Positions 16,828 through 25,237 of a stretch of DNA of 64,000 bases are shown here, one piece after another (position 1 is the first letter of the stretch; every line of letters begins with the position of its first letter). Below the pieces are notes generated by a model. It was given only the letters and a program-made list of their open reading frames with translations. It was not told where the DNA came from and did no database searches. Origin of the DNA: Chelativorans sp. ZYF759 (GTDB lineage: Bacteria > Pseudomonadota > Alphaproteobacteria > Rhizobiales > Rhizobiaceae); contig NZ_WVVV01000006.1 of assembly GCF_012911015.1 (NCBI RefSeq), forward strand, positions 24,829 to 88,828, read 5' to 3'. A program made the translations under genes and the position numbers.

Positions 16828-17085
16828 CTAGCGGACGAACCGCATCCTTTTTGCGAATCGGACCCGCTTGCCGGTCTTGGCGGCGCACTGGCCCTCATAT
16901 TGGCTGATCAGCTCGCGCAACCGCGCAAGGTTGCCGGCATGCCAGCGCACCTCGTCGTCGCCGAAACGCGTGGTTGCGACGCCGCTGCCGGTGACGATGG
17001 CAAGCTCCGCCTTCCGCAGGGCCTTGGCCACGGCGCAGGGGTCGTCGAAGTCGACCTGCACGCCATTGATCTCGACCGTATCCAT
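16828..17085 (-). CDS. gpW-like head-tail joining protein
   Basis: 85 residues. ALRKAELAIVTGSGVATTRF followed by GDDEVRWHAGNLARLRELI matches the small helix-turn-helix-strand fold of lambda gpW, which plugs the portal. The start overlaps the portal stop by one base (TGATG). In lambda gpW precedes the portal; here it follows it, a small rearrangement. Confidence 0.82.
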   Translation of the reverse strand: MDTVEINGVQVDFDDPCAVAKALRKAELAIVTGSGVATTRFGDDEVRWHAGNLARLRELISQYEGQCAAKTGKRVRFAKRMRFVR

Positions 17086-18683
17086 CAGCCGTTCGCGCGC
17101 TCGCGGCGCGCCTCGCTGTCTTCCTCGCCGCTATCGGCGCGGCCCGGGCGGCGCTCGTAAGGCGACTGCATGCCTTCGGCGAGATAGCGCTTGTGCAGGC
17201 GAAGCCGCATGTCGAACACCTCGTCGGGATCCTTGCCGAGCTCGCCGCACTCGTCCTCGACGGTCGAGGTGCCGTTCAGCATGCGCTCGGTCGAGGCCTT
17301 GGCGCTCTTGAAATCGTCGGCCGTTGGCTTGGCCGGACCCTGCCAGAGCGCCCAGGAGAATTTGTCGCGGTTGGCCGCAAAGGCCGCGTAGCCGCCCTTG
17401 ACCGGAATGCGCCCTTCCCCGACTTCCTCGTCGAACCAGTTCTCGTAGTGCGCCTGGGCGATCGGCGCCGCCAGCCGCTCGCGCCGCCGCACCACGACCG
17501 GCCAGATCGACGAATTCTCCATCCTGACGGAGGAATAGGTCGCGTTCTCGTGGTTCATCGTGAACCCGCCGAAGGAAATGCCGATCGCGCGGGCCATCTC
17601 CCGGGAGAGCTCCCGGCTGACGGGCAGGAACTCCGGCCCGGGCGTTCTGCTGGCGAGAAGCTCGAGCTTCTCGCCGGGTGCGAGTTGAGAGATGCGTGGA
17701 TCGCTGCCGACCGATATCTCGCTCTCCGCCGCCCGCTCCATCTGCGCCTTGAAGAAGTCGAGATAGTCGCCCTTCAGATCTTTGTCCTCGATCGCCTCCA
17801 GCGCCTCGAAGGCTTCCGCCGACGGTTTCTCGCTGGTCAGCGCCGCAGCAAAGACGGTCTGCAGGATTGCGGTCTGGATCGTGGCGTCGACCAGCGTCTC
17901 GTGCTGGATGTGCTGCCGGAACGCGGGCGCAATGCGCGAGATACCCCGCACGTCGTCCGCATCCATCGGATCGAAGACGTGCACCACGACCTGGCGCCCG
18001 TCACGGTCATAGGCCAGATGATCGCGCTTGCGCATGATGCCCGCTTCCTTCTCCTGGAAGCGATAGGCGATCGGCCGCTGGTTCGTGTCGTGGATGACCC
18101 CCTGAAACATCCCTTCGATCTCGTTCGTGTCCTGAACGAGTTTGGTCGGCGAGACCATGCACATCTTGGTTCCGGCCACGATGCCGTAACGCTGCCGCTG
18201 AGCGCGCGGCATGTAGGACATCACGCCGATCGCTTCGCCATAGGCCATGTCCCAGCGTAGTGCGATGTCGATCATCTGCGGCACGGTGAACTTGCCGCGA
18301 AGGTCGCATTCGCGCGGGTTCCACGAATAACGCTTCCACTCGCGCTTGATCAGCCGGATCAGGTCGGCCGATTCCTTCTCCGAGTAGCCGAGCCCGACCA
18401 GGTCCGGCTGCGGATTCAGAACCAGCTCGACCCCGACCGTGTCGGCGATGACCTGGTCGGCGGCGCCGCGCAGGCGCCCCGAGTTCTGGATCAGGTCGAG
18501 AGCAATCCCTGCCGTGCGCCGCCAGACCGCCCGCACCTCGTCGCGATGGTCGCGCAGATAGGCCGGTCGCGTCGAGATGATCGACGAGCGCGTGTCGCGC
18601 AGATAGGCGCCGCGGGGCGTCGGACGCGTGGCGGGCGAGATCGCCGGCACGCTGCGCACCCTCGTCCTGACCTTGTCGCTCAT
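17085..18683 (-). CDS. Portal protein, lambda family (gpB-like)
   Basis: 532 residues from ATG 18683, which overlaps the terminase stop (ATGA); a much longer open frame upstream is a shadow of the terminase gene. Lambda-family features are DLIQNSGRLRGAADQVIADT, IDIALRWDMAYGEAIGVMSY, and the C-terminal half GFTMNHENATYSSVRMENS (family 'F..nYSSaR'). The final 25 residues are highly charged. It forms the dodecameric DNA entry ring and is probably trimmed by the neighbouring protease. Confidence 0.9.
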   Translation of the reverse strand: MSDKVRTRVRSVPAISPATRPTPRGAYLRDTRSSIISTRPAYLRDHRDEVRAVWRRTAGIALDLIQNSGRLRGAADQVIADTVGVELVLNPQPDLVGLGYSEKESADLIRLIKREWKRYSWNPRECDLRGKFTVPQMIDIALRWDMAYGEAIGVMSYMPRAQRQRYGIVAGTKMCMVSPTKLVQDTNEIEGMFQGVIHDTNQRPIAYRFQEKEAGIMRKRDHLAYDRDGRQVVVHVFDPMDADDVRGISRIAPAFRQHIQHETLVDATIQTAILQTVFAAALTSEKPSAEAFEALEAIEDKDLKGDYLDFFKAQMERAAESEISVGSDPRISQLAPGEKLELLASRTPGPEFLPVSRELSREMARAIGISFGGFTMNHENATYSSVRMENSSIWPVVVRRRERLAAPIAQAHYENWFDEEVGEGRIPVKGGYAAFAANRDKFSWALWQGPAKPTADDFKSAKASTERMLNGTSTVEDECGELGKDPDEVFDMRLRLHKRYLAEGMQSPYERRPGRADSGEEDSEARRERANG

Positions 18684-20680
18684 ATGCGCCGTTTCCACCT
18701 TTCGCGCCGCTCGCGGCGGGCATCGTCGTCTTGCTTTTTCTCGGCCGGCACCGCGGGCGCCTCGGCCGCTGCTGGCCTGGACATGAGCAGGTCGGGCTCC
18801 GCGGGCAGTTGCACGCGCGCCCGGATTTCGGCCCATTGGGCGTCCGTCATCGTCGAAAGCCCGAGCAGCTCTGCCATGGCCATGGCGTAGATCCGGCAGT
18901 CGAGGATGTGGTTGTCGGTCCGCAGCCGGACCCACTCCTCCTTGAAGCGGCCCTTGACCACGGCCGTGACGAAACTCTCGGCTGTCAGCTGGAGGAAGTA
19001 TTCCTTCCCCAGAAACGTCCCGAAATGGCAGTAGCCGGGCGGATCGGTCGCCTCCCCCGCCGCGAGGCCGGGCTTGTGCAGATTGGCGAACAGCTCCGAC
19101 TTCAGTCCCCATGTGCCGACCGGCCACAGCATGGCCGCGCCGAAACGCTTGCGCCTGCCCCGCTTGGTGACCGATTTCTTGGCCGGCACGCTGATCGCGG
19201 GCACGCCGCGCCCGCCCTGCCCCTTGATGGCGTAGGCGTTCGGGCGCCGGCGGCACCATTCCATCACCTGGTTCGTTCGCCCACCGTCGCCGCCGTCGAC
19301 CGCGAGGGCCTCGATGCGGCGCGGATTTCCGAACACGTCGGTGAGCGGTGTCATGTAGAAGCGGTCGAGTTGCTCCCATGCTCCCATGCCGGGATGATCG
19401 GTCGGCCCCTCGAAGAACCGGACCCCGAGCGCCCAGCTCTGGCGATCCTGCCCGAACCCAACACCCTCGACCCAGATACCGTTGTGCTGGACGTCGGCGC
19501 CGGCCGTCACGATCAGCACCTCGGCCGGCACCGTCAGCTCAGCATAGGCCTCGCGCCGCTCCATGAGCCGCTCGTGGTCGGGTGCGTTGCCGCGCTCCTT
19601 GGCCGGCAGGCCGAGAACCAGGTTGCGGATGCCCTTGTCGCCGAGACCGCCCGGTTTGGCGTGGTTGATAACGTCCTCGGCGATCGCCTCGTAGCTCATC
19701 ATGAGCGAATCGAAGGCATCGACATGGAAGCCGGGATGCCGGTCCGGGCCATGCGCGGTGGCGAGGAATCGCCCCTTGCGCACGCCGATGACACGCTCGG
19801 CCTCGGAGATCACATGGCCGCAGGATGGGCAGCCGTAGAAACTCTTGTGCGGGTGCGAGCGGTCCAGATGGAAGCCTTCGAACACCTGCTTGAACTCGTG
19901 CCCGCATTCGACGCAGGCGATATTCCAGAACCGCTGGTCGGATCGGCGAAAGGACCGGTCGATGCGACAGTGGCCCGGACCCTCGCCCAGTTCGTCGCCC
20001 GTGTCGATCTCCGGCGTCGACAGCTCGAAGATCTTGTAGGTCTTGGTCCGGCGAAAGGCCGTGAAGCGACCGAAGAACAGTGTCTCGGGATCATCCCCGT
20101 TGGGATGGGTCTGCCATTTGGAGACCTCGTCCTTCACGCCGAACCGTGTCGTCTTGCCCGACAGGTCCGTCGCCACGTTCGCGTTCGCCAGCATCAGGGA
20201 GCCGCCGGCAAAGCGCTTCTCGTAGATGGTCGACCCTGCCCCCGATCGGCTGAGGGCGGGGAAGATGATCTGCTTTCCCGTCGCCTTCTGCCACGCATCG
20301 ATCAGCGGCTGCAGCTTCTGGCTGTTCATGTCCTGTAGGAAGTCGATCGACGGCAGGCCGTAGATCGAATTGTCCGGCGCCGTCTCGGCGATGAACAGCT
20401 GCCAGGCGAGCGCCAGGATCGAGATGCCCGTCTGCTGGCTCTTGCGCACCGTCACCAGGTTGGCCGGGTGCTCCGGATTGAGCGTGTCGGCGATCTCGCC
20501 CAGATAGGGCGCATCCTCGAGCGACCAGAACTCCCCCTTCTTTGGCCCATCGACCAGGACGATGTTCTTCGGCAGCCACGCCCGGAACGACACCGGCGGC
20601 TTCGGCCGGATCGCTTCCGCTAGCGTGCCCGCCACCACCCGCAGCGCGGCGGGATGGCCGGGATCGACGTGAATGGTCAC
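18680..20680 (-). CDS. Terminase large subunit, GpA family
   Basis: 666 residues. The ATPase Walker A-like motif of this family is VRKSQQTGIS (residues 78-87), preceded by the characteristic EDAPYLGEIADTLNPEHPA. A zinc-ribbon-like segment (CVECGHEF, then CPSCGHV) occurs at about residues 255-290, followed by the nuclease half (VLIVTAGADVQHNGI, an Asp-containing strand typical of RNase-H-fold terminases). Together with the lambda-like portal, this predicts cos-type packaging. The start overlaps the small terminase stop by four bases. Confidence 0.93.
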   Translation of the reverse strand: MTIHVDPGHPAALRVVAGTLAEAIRPKPPVSFRAWLPKNIVLVDGPKKGEFWSLEDAPYLGEIADTLNPEHPANLVTVRKSQQTGISILALAWQLFIAETAPDNSIYGLPSIDFLQDMNSQKLQPLIDAWQKATGKQIIFPALSRSGAGSTIYEKRFAGGSLMLANANVATDLSGKTTRFGVKDEVSKWQTHPNGDDPETLFFGRFTAFRRTKTYKIFELSTPEIDTGDELGEGPGHCRIDRSFRRSDQRFWNIACVECGHEFKQVFEGFHLDRSHPHKSFYGCPSCGHVISEAERVIGVRKGRFLATAHGPDRHPGFHVDAFDSLMMSYEAIAEDVINHAKPGGLGDKGIRNLVLGLPAKERGNAPDHERLMERREAYAELTVPAEVLIVTAGADVQHNGIWVEGVGFGQDRQSWALGVRFFEGPTDHPGMGAWEQLDRFYMTPLTDVFGNPRRIEALAVDGGDGGRTNQVMEWCRRRPNAYAIKGQGGRGVPAISVPAKKSVTKRGRRKRFGAAMLWPVGTWGLKSELFANLHKPGLAAGEATDPPGYCHFGTFLGKEYFLQLTAESFVTAVVKGRFKEEWVRLRTDNHILDCRIYAMAMAELLGLSTMTDAQWAEIRARVQLPAEPDLLMSRPAAAEAPAVPAEKKQDDDARRERRERWKRRI

Positions 20681-21270
20681 AGCTCGTGATCCTCGACCAG
20701 ATCATCCTGCTCCGCCGCCCCCGTCATGATCTCCTCGAGGCGGTTGGCGATCTCGGTGTTGAGCTCGAAACTGATCTGCCGAAGCAGGACGCGCAGCCCG
20801 TGGACACCTTCACGCCCGACCGCCAGCGCCATGTCGTCGGCCCGGTTCTGGAGCCGCGCCACCATGCTCTGGATCTCGCGGCCGCAGACGGTCATGGCCT
20901 CGCGGGTCTTGTCCGCTCGCAGGAGCTGGCCGATCTCTTCCTGGCGGCGAAGCTTCTCGCGGCCGACCTTCAGCCAGGCTTCCTGGCGAAGCGCCTCGTC
21001 GCGCGACTGGCTGCCGCCGACGGGCTTCGCCGTGGCGACGGGTTCCTCGCGCCGCGCGGCCGCTACCTTCTCCGAGCTCGAGAACTCGCCGCGGATATGG
21101 TCGTAATGAGCGAGCGAGAAGCGCACCACGCGGTCGCGGGCGTCGCGCTCGACCGGCAGGCCGTGCTGTTCGACGAAGCGGCGCACCAGCTTGGTCACCG
21201 CGGCCTTGCTCACCTTGTCGCGGGCAGCCACCTCGCCCGGCGTGACCATTACATGCTGATCGCCGGCCAT
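20677..21270 (-). CDS. Terminase small subunit-like DNA-binding protein
   Basis: 197 residues from ATG 21270, preceded by GTGAGG; an in-frame opening to 21339 is possible. The N-terminus is a winged-helix-type DNA-binding motif (VTPGEVAARDKVSKAAVTKL, followed by VRRFVEQHGLPVE), as in Nu1 of lambda. The rest is helical and ends acidic (EQDDLVEDHEL), which may contact the large subunit. It should recognise the packaging site; repeats just upstream at 21334-21373 are candidates. Confidence 0.75.
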   Translation of the reverse strand: MAGDQHVMVTPGEVAARDKVSKAAVTKLVRRFVEQHGLPVERDARDRVVRFSLAHYDHIRGEFSSSEKVAAARREEPVATAKPVGGSQSRDEALRQEAWLKVGREKLRRQEEIGQLLRADKTREAMTVCGREIQSMVARLQNRADDMALAVGREGVHGLRVLLRQISFELNTEIANRLEEIMTGAAEQDDLVEDHEL

Positions 21271-21333
21271 CGCCTCACCAATTCCTCTGGCAACCGGGCC
21301 GAAACCCTTGTGCGGCAAGCCCCCGCGACCGCG

Positions 21334-21482
21334 TGACAACCCCTTTCGTCATGGCTGACAACCCTGACAACCCAACTTTCGAGCCCCTGCGACTGGCAAG
21401 ATTCCGGGCCACTTTCGCACCGTCCGGCCGGGGAGCGGGGAACGGTCCCTAGCCGGTGCGGGCGGGTCGGCGGCGCGCCGCC
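21334..21482. promoter_or_regulatory. Candidate terminase binding/cos region
   Basis: Between the small terminase start and the next gene there are three copies of TGACAACCC (21334-21342, 21356-21364, 21365-21373; the last two abut) and a perfect 14-base palindrome GGCGGCGCGCCGCC at 21469-21482. In lambda, binding sites for the small subunit and the GC-rich cosN nick site lie just upstream of nu1, the same arrangement as here. This is inference from position and repeat pattern only. Confidence 0.35.
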
Positions 21483-21492
21483 GGGTCCGTGG

Positions 21493-22059
21493 TCAGCTGA
21501 AGGCGCCGCCGGTCATGCGCCTGAGTTCATGGGCCATGCGCTGCGGCAGGACCGTGCGCACCGAGGCTTCGAACTCGGCCCGGGTCTGTCCCGTCACCAT
21601 CTCGGTGGGGATGAACACACCCGACTTCTGCTTGACGATCGGCGTACGCCCCGACCCCGCACGCGCGAACACATGCCCGCCCATGCCGATCGGCACGCGG
21701 GTGGGGAAGCGCCCGCCCTTGATGAAGGTGCTGGCGAAGATCTTGCGCTTGCCGAACGGCGCGGCACTGACGCCGCGCGCCGTCTCGCGAGCCGAGAAGT
21801 ATTTGAGCGACACGTCGCCGCCCTTGGCCCGCATGACATAGACCATGCTGGCGGTGTTGGCCCGCGTGACGCGGACCGCCTTGACGATGGTCTTGCGCTT
21901 CAGCCCGGTCTGCTTGGTCAGAGTGCGCCGCACCTTGGTGCGCGCCATGTCGCCGGTCCGGTTGACGACGCGGGCGCCGACGGCGCGAAACCGCGCATCG
22001 CCCAGCGAGCGGAGCGCATCGGCGAAGCGGGCAATGCCCTCCCCGTTCTGCCACCCCAT
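21493..22059 (-). CDS. Minor tail protein Z-like (GPZ family)
   Basis: 188 residues from the ATG at 22059 (a TTG three codons upstream is an alternative). The sequence is basic, with KVRRTLTKQTGLKRKTIVKA, then VYVMRAKGGDVSLKYFSARE and a C-terminal PFGKRKIFASTFIKGGRFP, the profile of prophage minor tail protein Z. In lambda Z connects head and tail and lies after FII; here it lies upstream of terminase, an unusual place. It is the first gene after the terminator at 22.1 kb and so may open the late operon. Confidence 0.7.
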   Translation of the reverse strand: MGWQNGEGIARFADALRSLGDARFRAVGARVVNRTGDMARTKVRRTLTKQTGLKRKTIVKAVRVTRANTASMVYVMRAKGGDVSLKYFSARETARGVSAAPFGKRKIFASTFIKGGRFPTRVPIGMGGHVFARAGSGRTPIVKQKSGVFIPTEMVTGQTRAEFEASVRTVLPQRMAHELRRMTGGAFS

Positions 22060-22083
22060 GACCAGCAAGGCATCGCCCCAATG

Positions 22084-22126
22084 AAAAACCCGCCGCGGGC
22101 TGGCCGGGCGGGTGATTTCTTTTTTA
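22084..22126. terminator. Bidirectional intrinsic terminator between early and late genes
   Basis: ACCCGCC (22088-22094) pairs with GGCGGGT (22107-22113) across a 12-base loop. On the plus strand it is followed by a T-rich run, and on the minus strand by TTTTT, so it can act in both directions. It sits between the last leftward early gene (stop at 22176) and the first late gene. Confidence 0.75.
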
Positions 22127-22175
22127 CCGTGATCAGGTCTACGTCAAGTTTTCGGCGCGCGTCAAGCGGGTTCAG
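22127..22175 (-). promoter_or_regulatory. Candidate leftward late promoter
   Basis: Read on the minus strand, two TTGACG hexamers occur about 20 bases apart in this gap, each a plausible -35 element; no strong -10 match is visible. A transcript from here would meet the 22.1 kb terminator at once, before the GPZ gene, which is the layout of an antitermination-controlled late promoter. Weak evidence. Confidence 0.25.
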
Positions 22176-22991
22176 CTAATTTTTAGCCGCGCCGGCCAAT
22201 TCCAAGAGCCGCACGCCCGCGCCCTCATGCGAAAGCCAGGGCGTCATGCGCTCATCGAACGGCGCGAAGCGATGCGCCACCAGGGCCAGCGCGAGATTGC
22301 CTTCGAGATAACGCATCGCCGCGACCCAGAGCTGCCAGTCGAGACGCGAGAGAATGTCGCCGGTCGGGTCGTCGGAAAGCTCATATTTGCGATAGGCCCC
22401 ACGTACCGGGCGGCGCGAACGCGGGTGCAGCCCGTCGACCTCGATCAGGCTCCGGCGCCCGAACACGTCGGTGACCGCCTTTTCCACGAACCAGGCCGGC
22501 CTCCCGCCGCGCTCGACCATGCGCACCTTGCTGACCGGGGCCGACCAGTCGGGCCGCTTGCCCAGCACCGCCGTGCCGATGACCAGCGACATCAGCGAGG
22601 CGGCGCGCTGGCGAAACGGGCGAAGCCGGTAGCGCTCGGCCACCCGCGCCACCGCCGCCTCGGCCAGCCCGCCCGTGTCGGGCCAGTCGGCAAGGGCGGC
22701 CCAGCCCTCGGGGATGATCGCCTCGCAGCGCGCCAGCCCGGCCACCGCCTCGCCCACCGCCAGCGCATCGTCATGCGGCGCGCCCTGCTCGATGAAGAAA
22801 TTCTCGTGGTCGCGCCGACCGCCATCGACCAGCGTCATCAGCTCGGCAAAGGAATTGATCCTGCCCCAGCTGGTCGCCTCCAGCATGCGCCAGGCGGAAT
22901 TGGCGTTGTCGAGCCCGTCCACGCCGCCGCCTTTCGGCAGCTCGTGCACGAAAGCCCAGGATGCCAGCTCTTCAATGGTCATCGTCTTCAT
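22176..22991 (-). CDS. Conserved hypothetical phage protein, end of early operon
   Basis: 271 residues, ATG at 22991 with a second in-frame ATG three codons later. No recognised catalytic motif. The sequence has a small helical N-terminal part (TIEELASWAFVHELPKGGGV), an Asp/Trp-rich middle and a basic C-terminal region with LIEVDGLHPRSRRPVRGAYR. It is the most distal gene of the leftward early operon, separated from the helicase gene by the repeat-rich region at 23.1-23.3 kb and followed by the terminator. The context suggests a role in replication or late-gene switching, but this is only positional. Confidence 0.6.
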   Translation of the reverse strand: MKTMTIEELASWAFVHELPKGGGVDGLDNANSAWRMLEATSWGRINSFAELMTLVDGGRRDHENFFIEQGAPHDDALAVGEAVAGLARCEAIIPEGWAALADWPDTGGLAEAAVARVAERYRLRPFRQRAASLMSLVIGTAVLGKRPDWSAPVSKVRMVERGGRPAWFVEKAVTDVFGRRSLIEVDGLHPRSRRPVRGAYRKYELSDDPTGDILSRLDWQLWVAAMRYLEGNLALALVAHRFAPFDERMTPWLSHEGAGVRLLELAGAAKN

Positions 22992-23002
22992 GATTTTTGC
23001 TC

Positions 23003-23335
23003 CAGCGTCCCAGTTTCGGCCCTATCGACCCAAATTCTTCGCTTCCGTCCCAATTCTTGATTTCTCCAAACCATTGAAAGAAAAACACAATTCCGAAGGA
23101 AAGGGACGGTAGGGACGCTAGGGACGATAAAACTCCGCCACACATGGAAAAGATTGCGCCTGTTTTTAAAGGCCAGCCCCTTCCCCTTTACGCGCGCACG
23201 TGCACGGGAAACCCCACAATCATCGTCCCTAGCGTCCCTAGCGTCCTAAACGTCTGTTTTCCCACACCCTTCTGGCCCGCCCTTGCGCCCCAATCCTTCG
23301 CCTACCGTCCCTCGCTGCCCTTTCTTCGTCCCCGA
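23003..23335. repeat. Inverted arrays of 9-bp iterons; candidate replication origin
   Basis: Three consecutive 9-mers GGGACGGTA, GGGACGCTA and GGGACGATA lie at 23103-23129. The opposite orientation appears at 23221-23247 (CATCGTCCC, TAGCGTCCC, TAGCGTCCT), with further single copies at 23303-23311 (TACCGTCCC) and CGTCCC cores at 23006, 23046 and about 23326. The about 90 bases between the arrays include an AT-rich stretch around 23144-23172. Iterons beside a P4-type helicase gene are the expected layout of an initiator-bound origin. No gene is supported in 22992-23395. Confidence 0.55.
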
Positions 23336-23395
23336 ACGGGGCGGCGGGAGGCGGCAACGGTGGGCAGCACTCCGGCCCAGGAAGGGGGAGAAGGG

Positions 23396-25237
23396 TCAGC
23401 CATCGAAACCGTAATCCTCCGGACGCGGGCCGGGATCGGCGCCCGACGGCCGCACGAATTCCTCGCGCGCATGGATGCCGCGATAGAGCGTCGATCCGCT
23501 CTTGGCCTTCCAGAACATCTTCATCTGGCCGTCGGGCGATCGCCACGTCAGCCGCGTGTAGTCGGGCAGCTTGCGCGAGAAGGTCGAGCCCTTGAACTCC
23601 GGCGCGCCCTCGCGGGCGGCCCAATTGGCATAGGCGATGTGGAGATCGCCGGGCGAGGAAAAGTCTTCCTCGCGGCCGGTAACGAGGCAGGCGTTGCGCA
23701 GGAAGGCCCCGATCGGGTCGCTCTCCTCGCGATATTCGCGGGTGGCCGCCAGCACCTTTTCGGGCGGGCGCAGCCCGAAATTCAGATAGTCGAGCGCGCC
23801 CTGCACCATCCAGGCGAACACGCCCTCGGCCTCGCCGCGCAGCGTCTTGGCGAGGTTCCGGTCGACCTCCTCTTCCGGGATCTGCACTTCCCAGGGCACG
23901 AGATAGACGCGCCGCCAGATGCCGTCCGACGTGTCGTCGATGCGCGGCTTGTGGTTGCCCGACAACATGATCTTGAACTGCGGCTCGACCTCGAAGAAGT
24001 CCTGGTGCAGGCGCCGCACCGCGATCTTCTCGCCGCCCGTCAGCGTCTTGATCAGCGCATCCTTCAACTTCACGCCCATTTCCGGCTCGGAGGCAGCGAC
24101 CAGCCGCGCGCCCGGCAGCCGCGCCAGGTCGGGCGTGGCCTCCGAGCCGCCGCGCCGCGTCTCGCCGGCGAAACTGTCGATCGACAGCGTGACCGCATAG
24201 TCGCCCAGGATGGCGCAGAGCAGGTCGACGAAGGTCGATTTGCCGTTGCGCCCCGCCCCGTAGAAGAAGACCAGGCACTGCTCGACGGTCAGCCCGGTCA
24301 GGCAGTAGCCGGCGAAACGCTGCAGGAAGGCGCGGATCTCAGGATCGGGCTGGACGCGCTTGAGAAAATTGTCGAAGGCGGGCGCGGCCGAGCCGGGCGA
24401 AAACGGCTGTTCGACCAGTTTGGAGATGTAATCGCCCGGCCGGTGCGGGTCGCTCGCCACGCTCCAGGTGAAGGTCGGGTCCTCAGGGTCCGATTCCTGG
24501 TTCTCGGTCCTGGCGAAGCGCAGCGTGCCCGACCGGCAATTGACGGCAAAAAGATCGCGGTTGAGATCGCCCACCATCATGGCGACATGCGGCAGCGCCT
24601 CGCGCATCATGTTGTCGAGTTTTGACGATCCGGCCGAACTCTTGGCATGGCGGTGGCGCGCCGAGCGCCGGCCATTGGCCTTCTTGCGCGCTTCCTCGCC
24701 TTCCTCGATCGCATCGTCGAGTTCCATCCAGCGGGCCATCTTGTCGGGATCCCAGTCCTTGGACGGCCGCCCCATCTTGCCCTTTTCGAGCTTCGCATTC
24801 TTGCCGGCATCGATCGCCTTCTGCTCTTCCTCCGTGGCGGTGAGCAGCATCGCCTCGTCCGAAATCAGCTCGGCCGTCTTCTGGGCAAGCGGGCGCACGA
24901 CGGAGCCGTCCTCGTCCTCCTTCCAGCGGCAGCCGTCGAAACCGTGCCAGCCGATGCGCGCGACATGGATGACCTTGCGGCCGTAGCGCGCGAGAAAGCG
25001 CCGCCCATTGCCGATATCGGTCTCTGGCTCGAAGGCGCAGGCGGCAAGAAGCTCCTGGAAATCGGGCTCGGGCTCGTCGGCAGTCGGCATCGGCCGGTCG
25101 GGCGCCGACAGGCCGCCCCGCGATCCGCCCGGCAAGGGGGACGGGGCCTTGGCGCCATGGGCAAGCTCGGCCTGGCGGCGCGCATCCTCCATCATGGATG
25201 CGACTTCGGGTGGCATCCCCCCGTTTTTCCTGGTCAT
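23396..25237 (-). CDS. P4-type SF3 replicative helicase (phage/plasmid primase C-terminal family)
   Basis: 613 residues. The SF3 helicase Walker A is FYGAGRNGKSTFVDLL, followed about 75 residues later by the GGEKIAVRRLHQDFFEVEP segment and the family sensor phrase KIMLSGNHKPRIDDTSDGIW then RRVYLVPW. N-terminal 240 residues carry a DUF5906-type lead (HGFDGCRWKEDEDGS). It lacks a primase zinc finger; that activity is in the gene just upstream, coupled by a four-base overlap. P4 alpha protein combines both in one chain, so this phage has split it. It probably loads at the neighbouring iterons. Confidence 0.9.
   Translation of the reverse strand: MTRKNGGMPPEVASMMEDARRQAELAHGAKAPSPLPGGSRGGLSAPDRPMPTADEPEPDFQELLAACAFEPETDIGNGRRFLARYGRKVIHVARIGWHGFDGCRWKEDEDGSVVRPLAQKTAELISDEAMLLTATEEEQKAIDAGKNAKLEKGKMGRPSKDWDPDKMARWMELDDAIEEGEEARKKANGRRSARHRHAKSSAGSSKLDNMMREALPHVAMMVGDLNRDLFAVNCRSGTLRFARTENQESDPEDPTFTWSVASDPHRPGDYISKLVEQPFSPGSAAPAFDNFLKRVQPDPEIRAFLQRFAGYCLTGLTVEQCLVFFYGAGRNGKSTFVDLLCAILGDYAVTLSIDSFAGETRRGGSEATPDLARLPGARLVAASEPEMGVKLKDALIKTLTGGEKIAVRRLHQDFFEVEPQFKIMLSGNHKPRIDDTSDGIWRRVYLVPWEVQIPEEEVDRNLAKTLRGEAEGVFAWMVQGALDYLNFGLRPPEKVLAATREYREESDPIGAFLRNACLVTGREEDFSSPGDLHIAYANWAAREGAPEFKGSTFSRKLPDYTRLTWRSPDGQMKMFWKAKSGSTLYRGIHAREEFVRPSGADPGPRPEDYGFDG

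Noticed and set aside
17085..19379. A longer start for the portal gene at 19379
   Set aside because: The extra N-terminal part overlaps the terminase gene in another frame and has random composition; the ATG at 18683 overlaps the terminase stop and starts a normal portal.
23144..24625. Plus-strand 493-residue open frame beginning inside the iteron region
   Set aside because: Antisense to the helicase gene; codon composition is that of a shadow frame and no protein pattern is seen.
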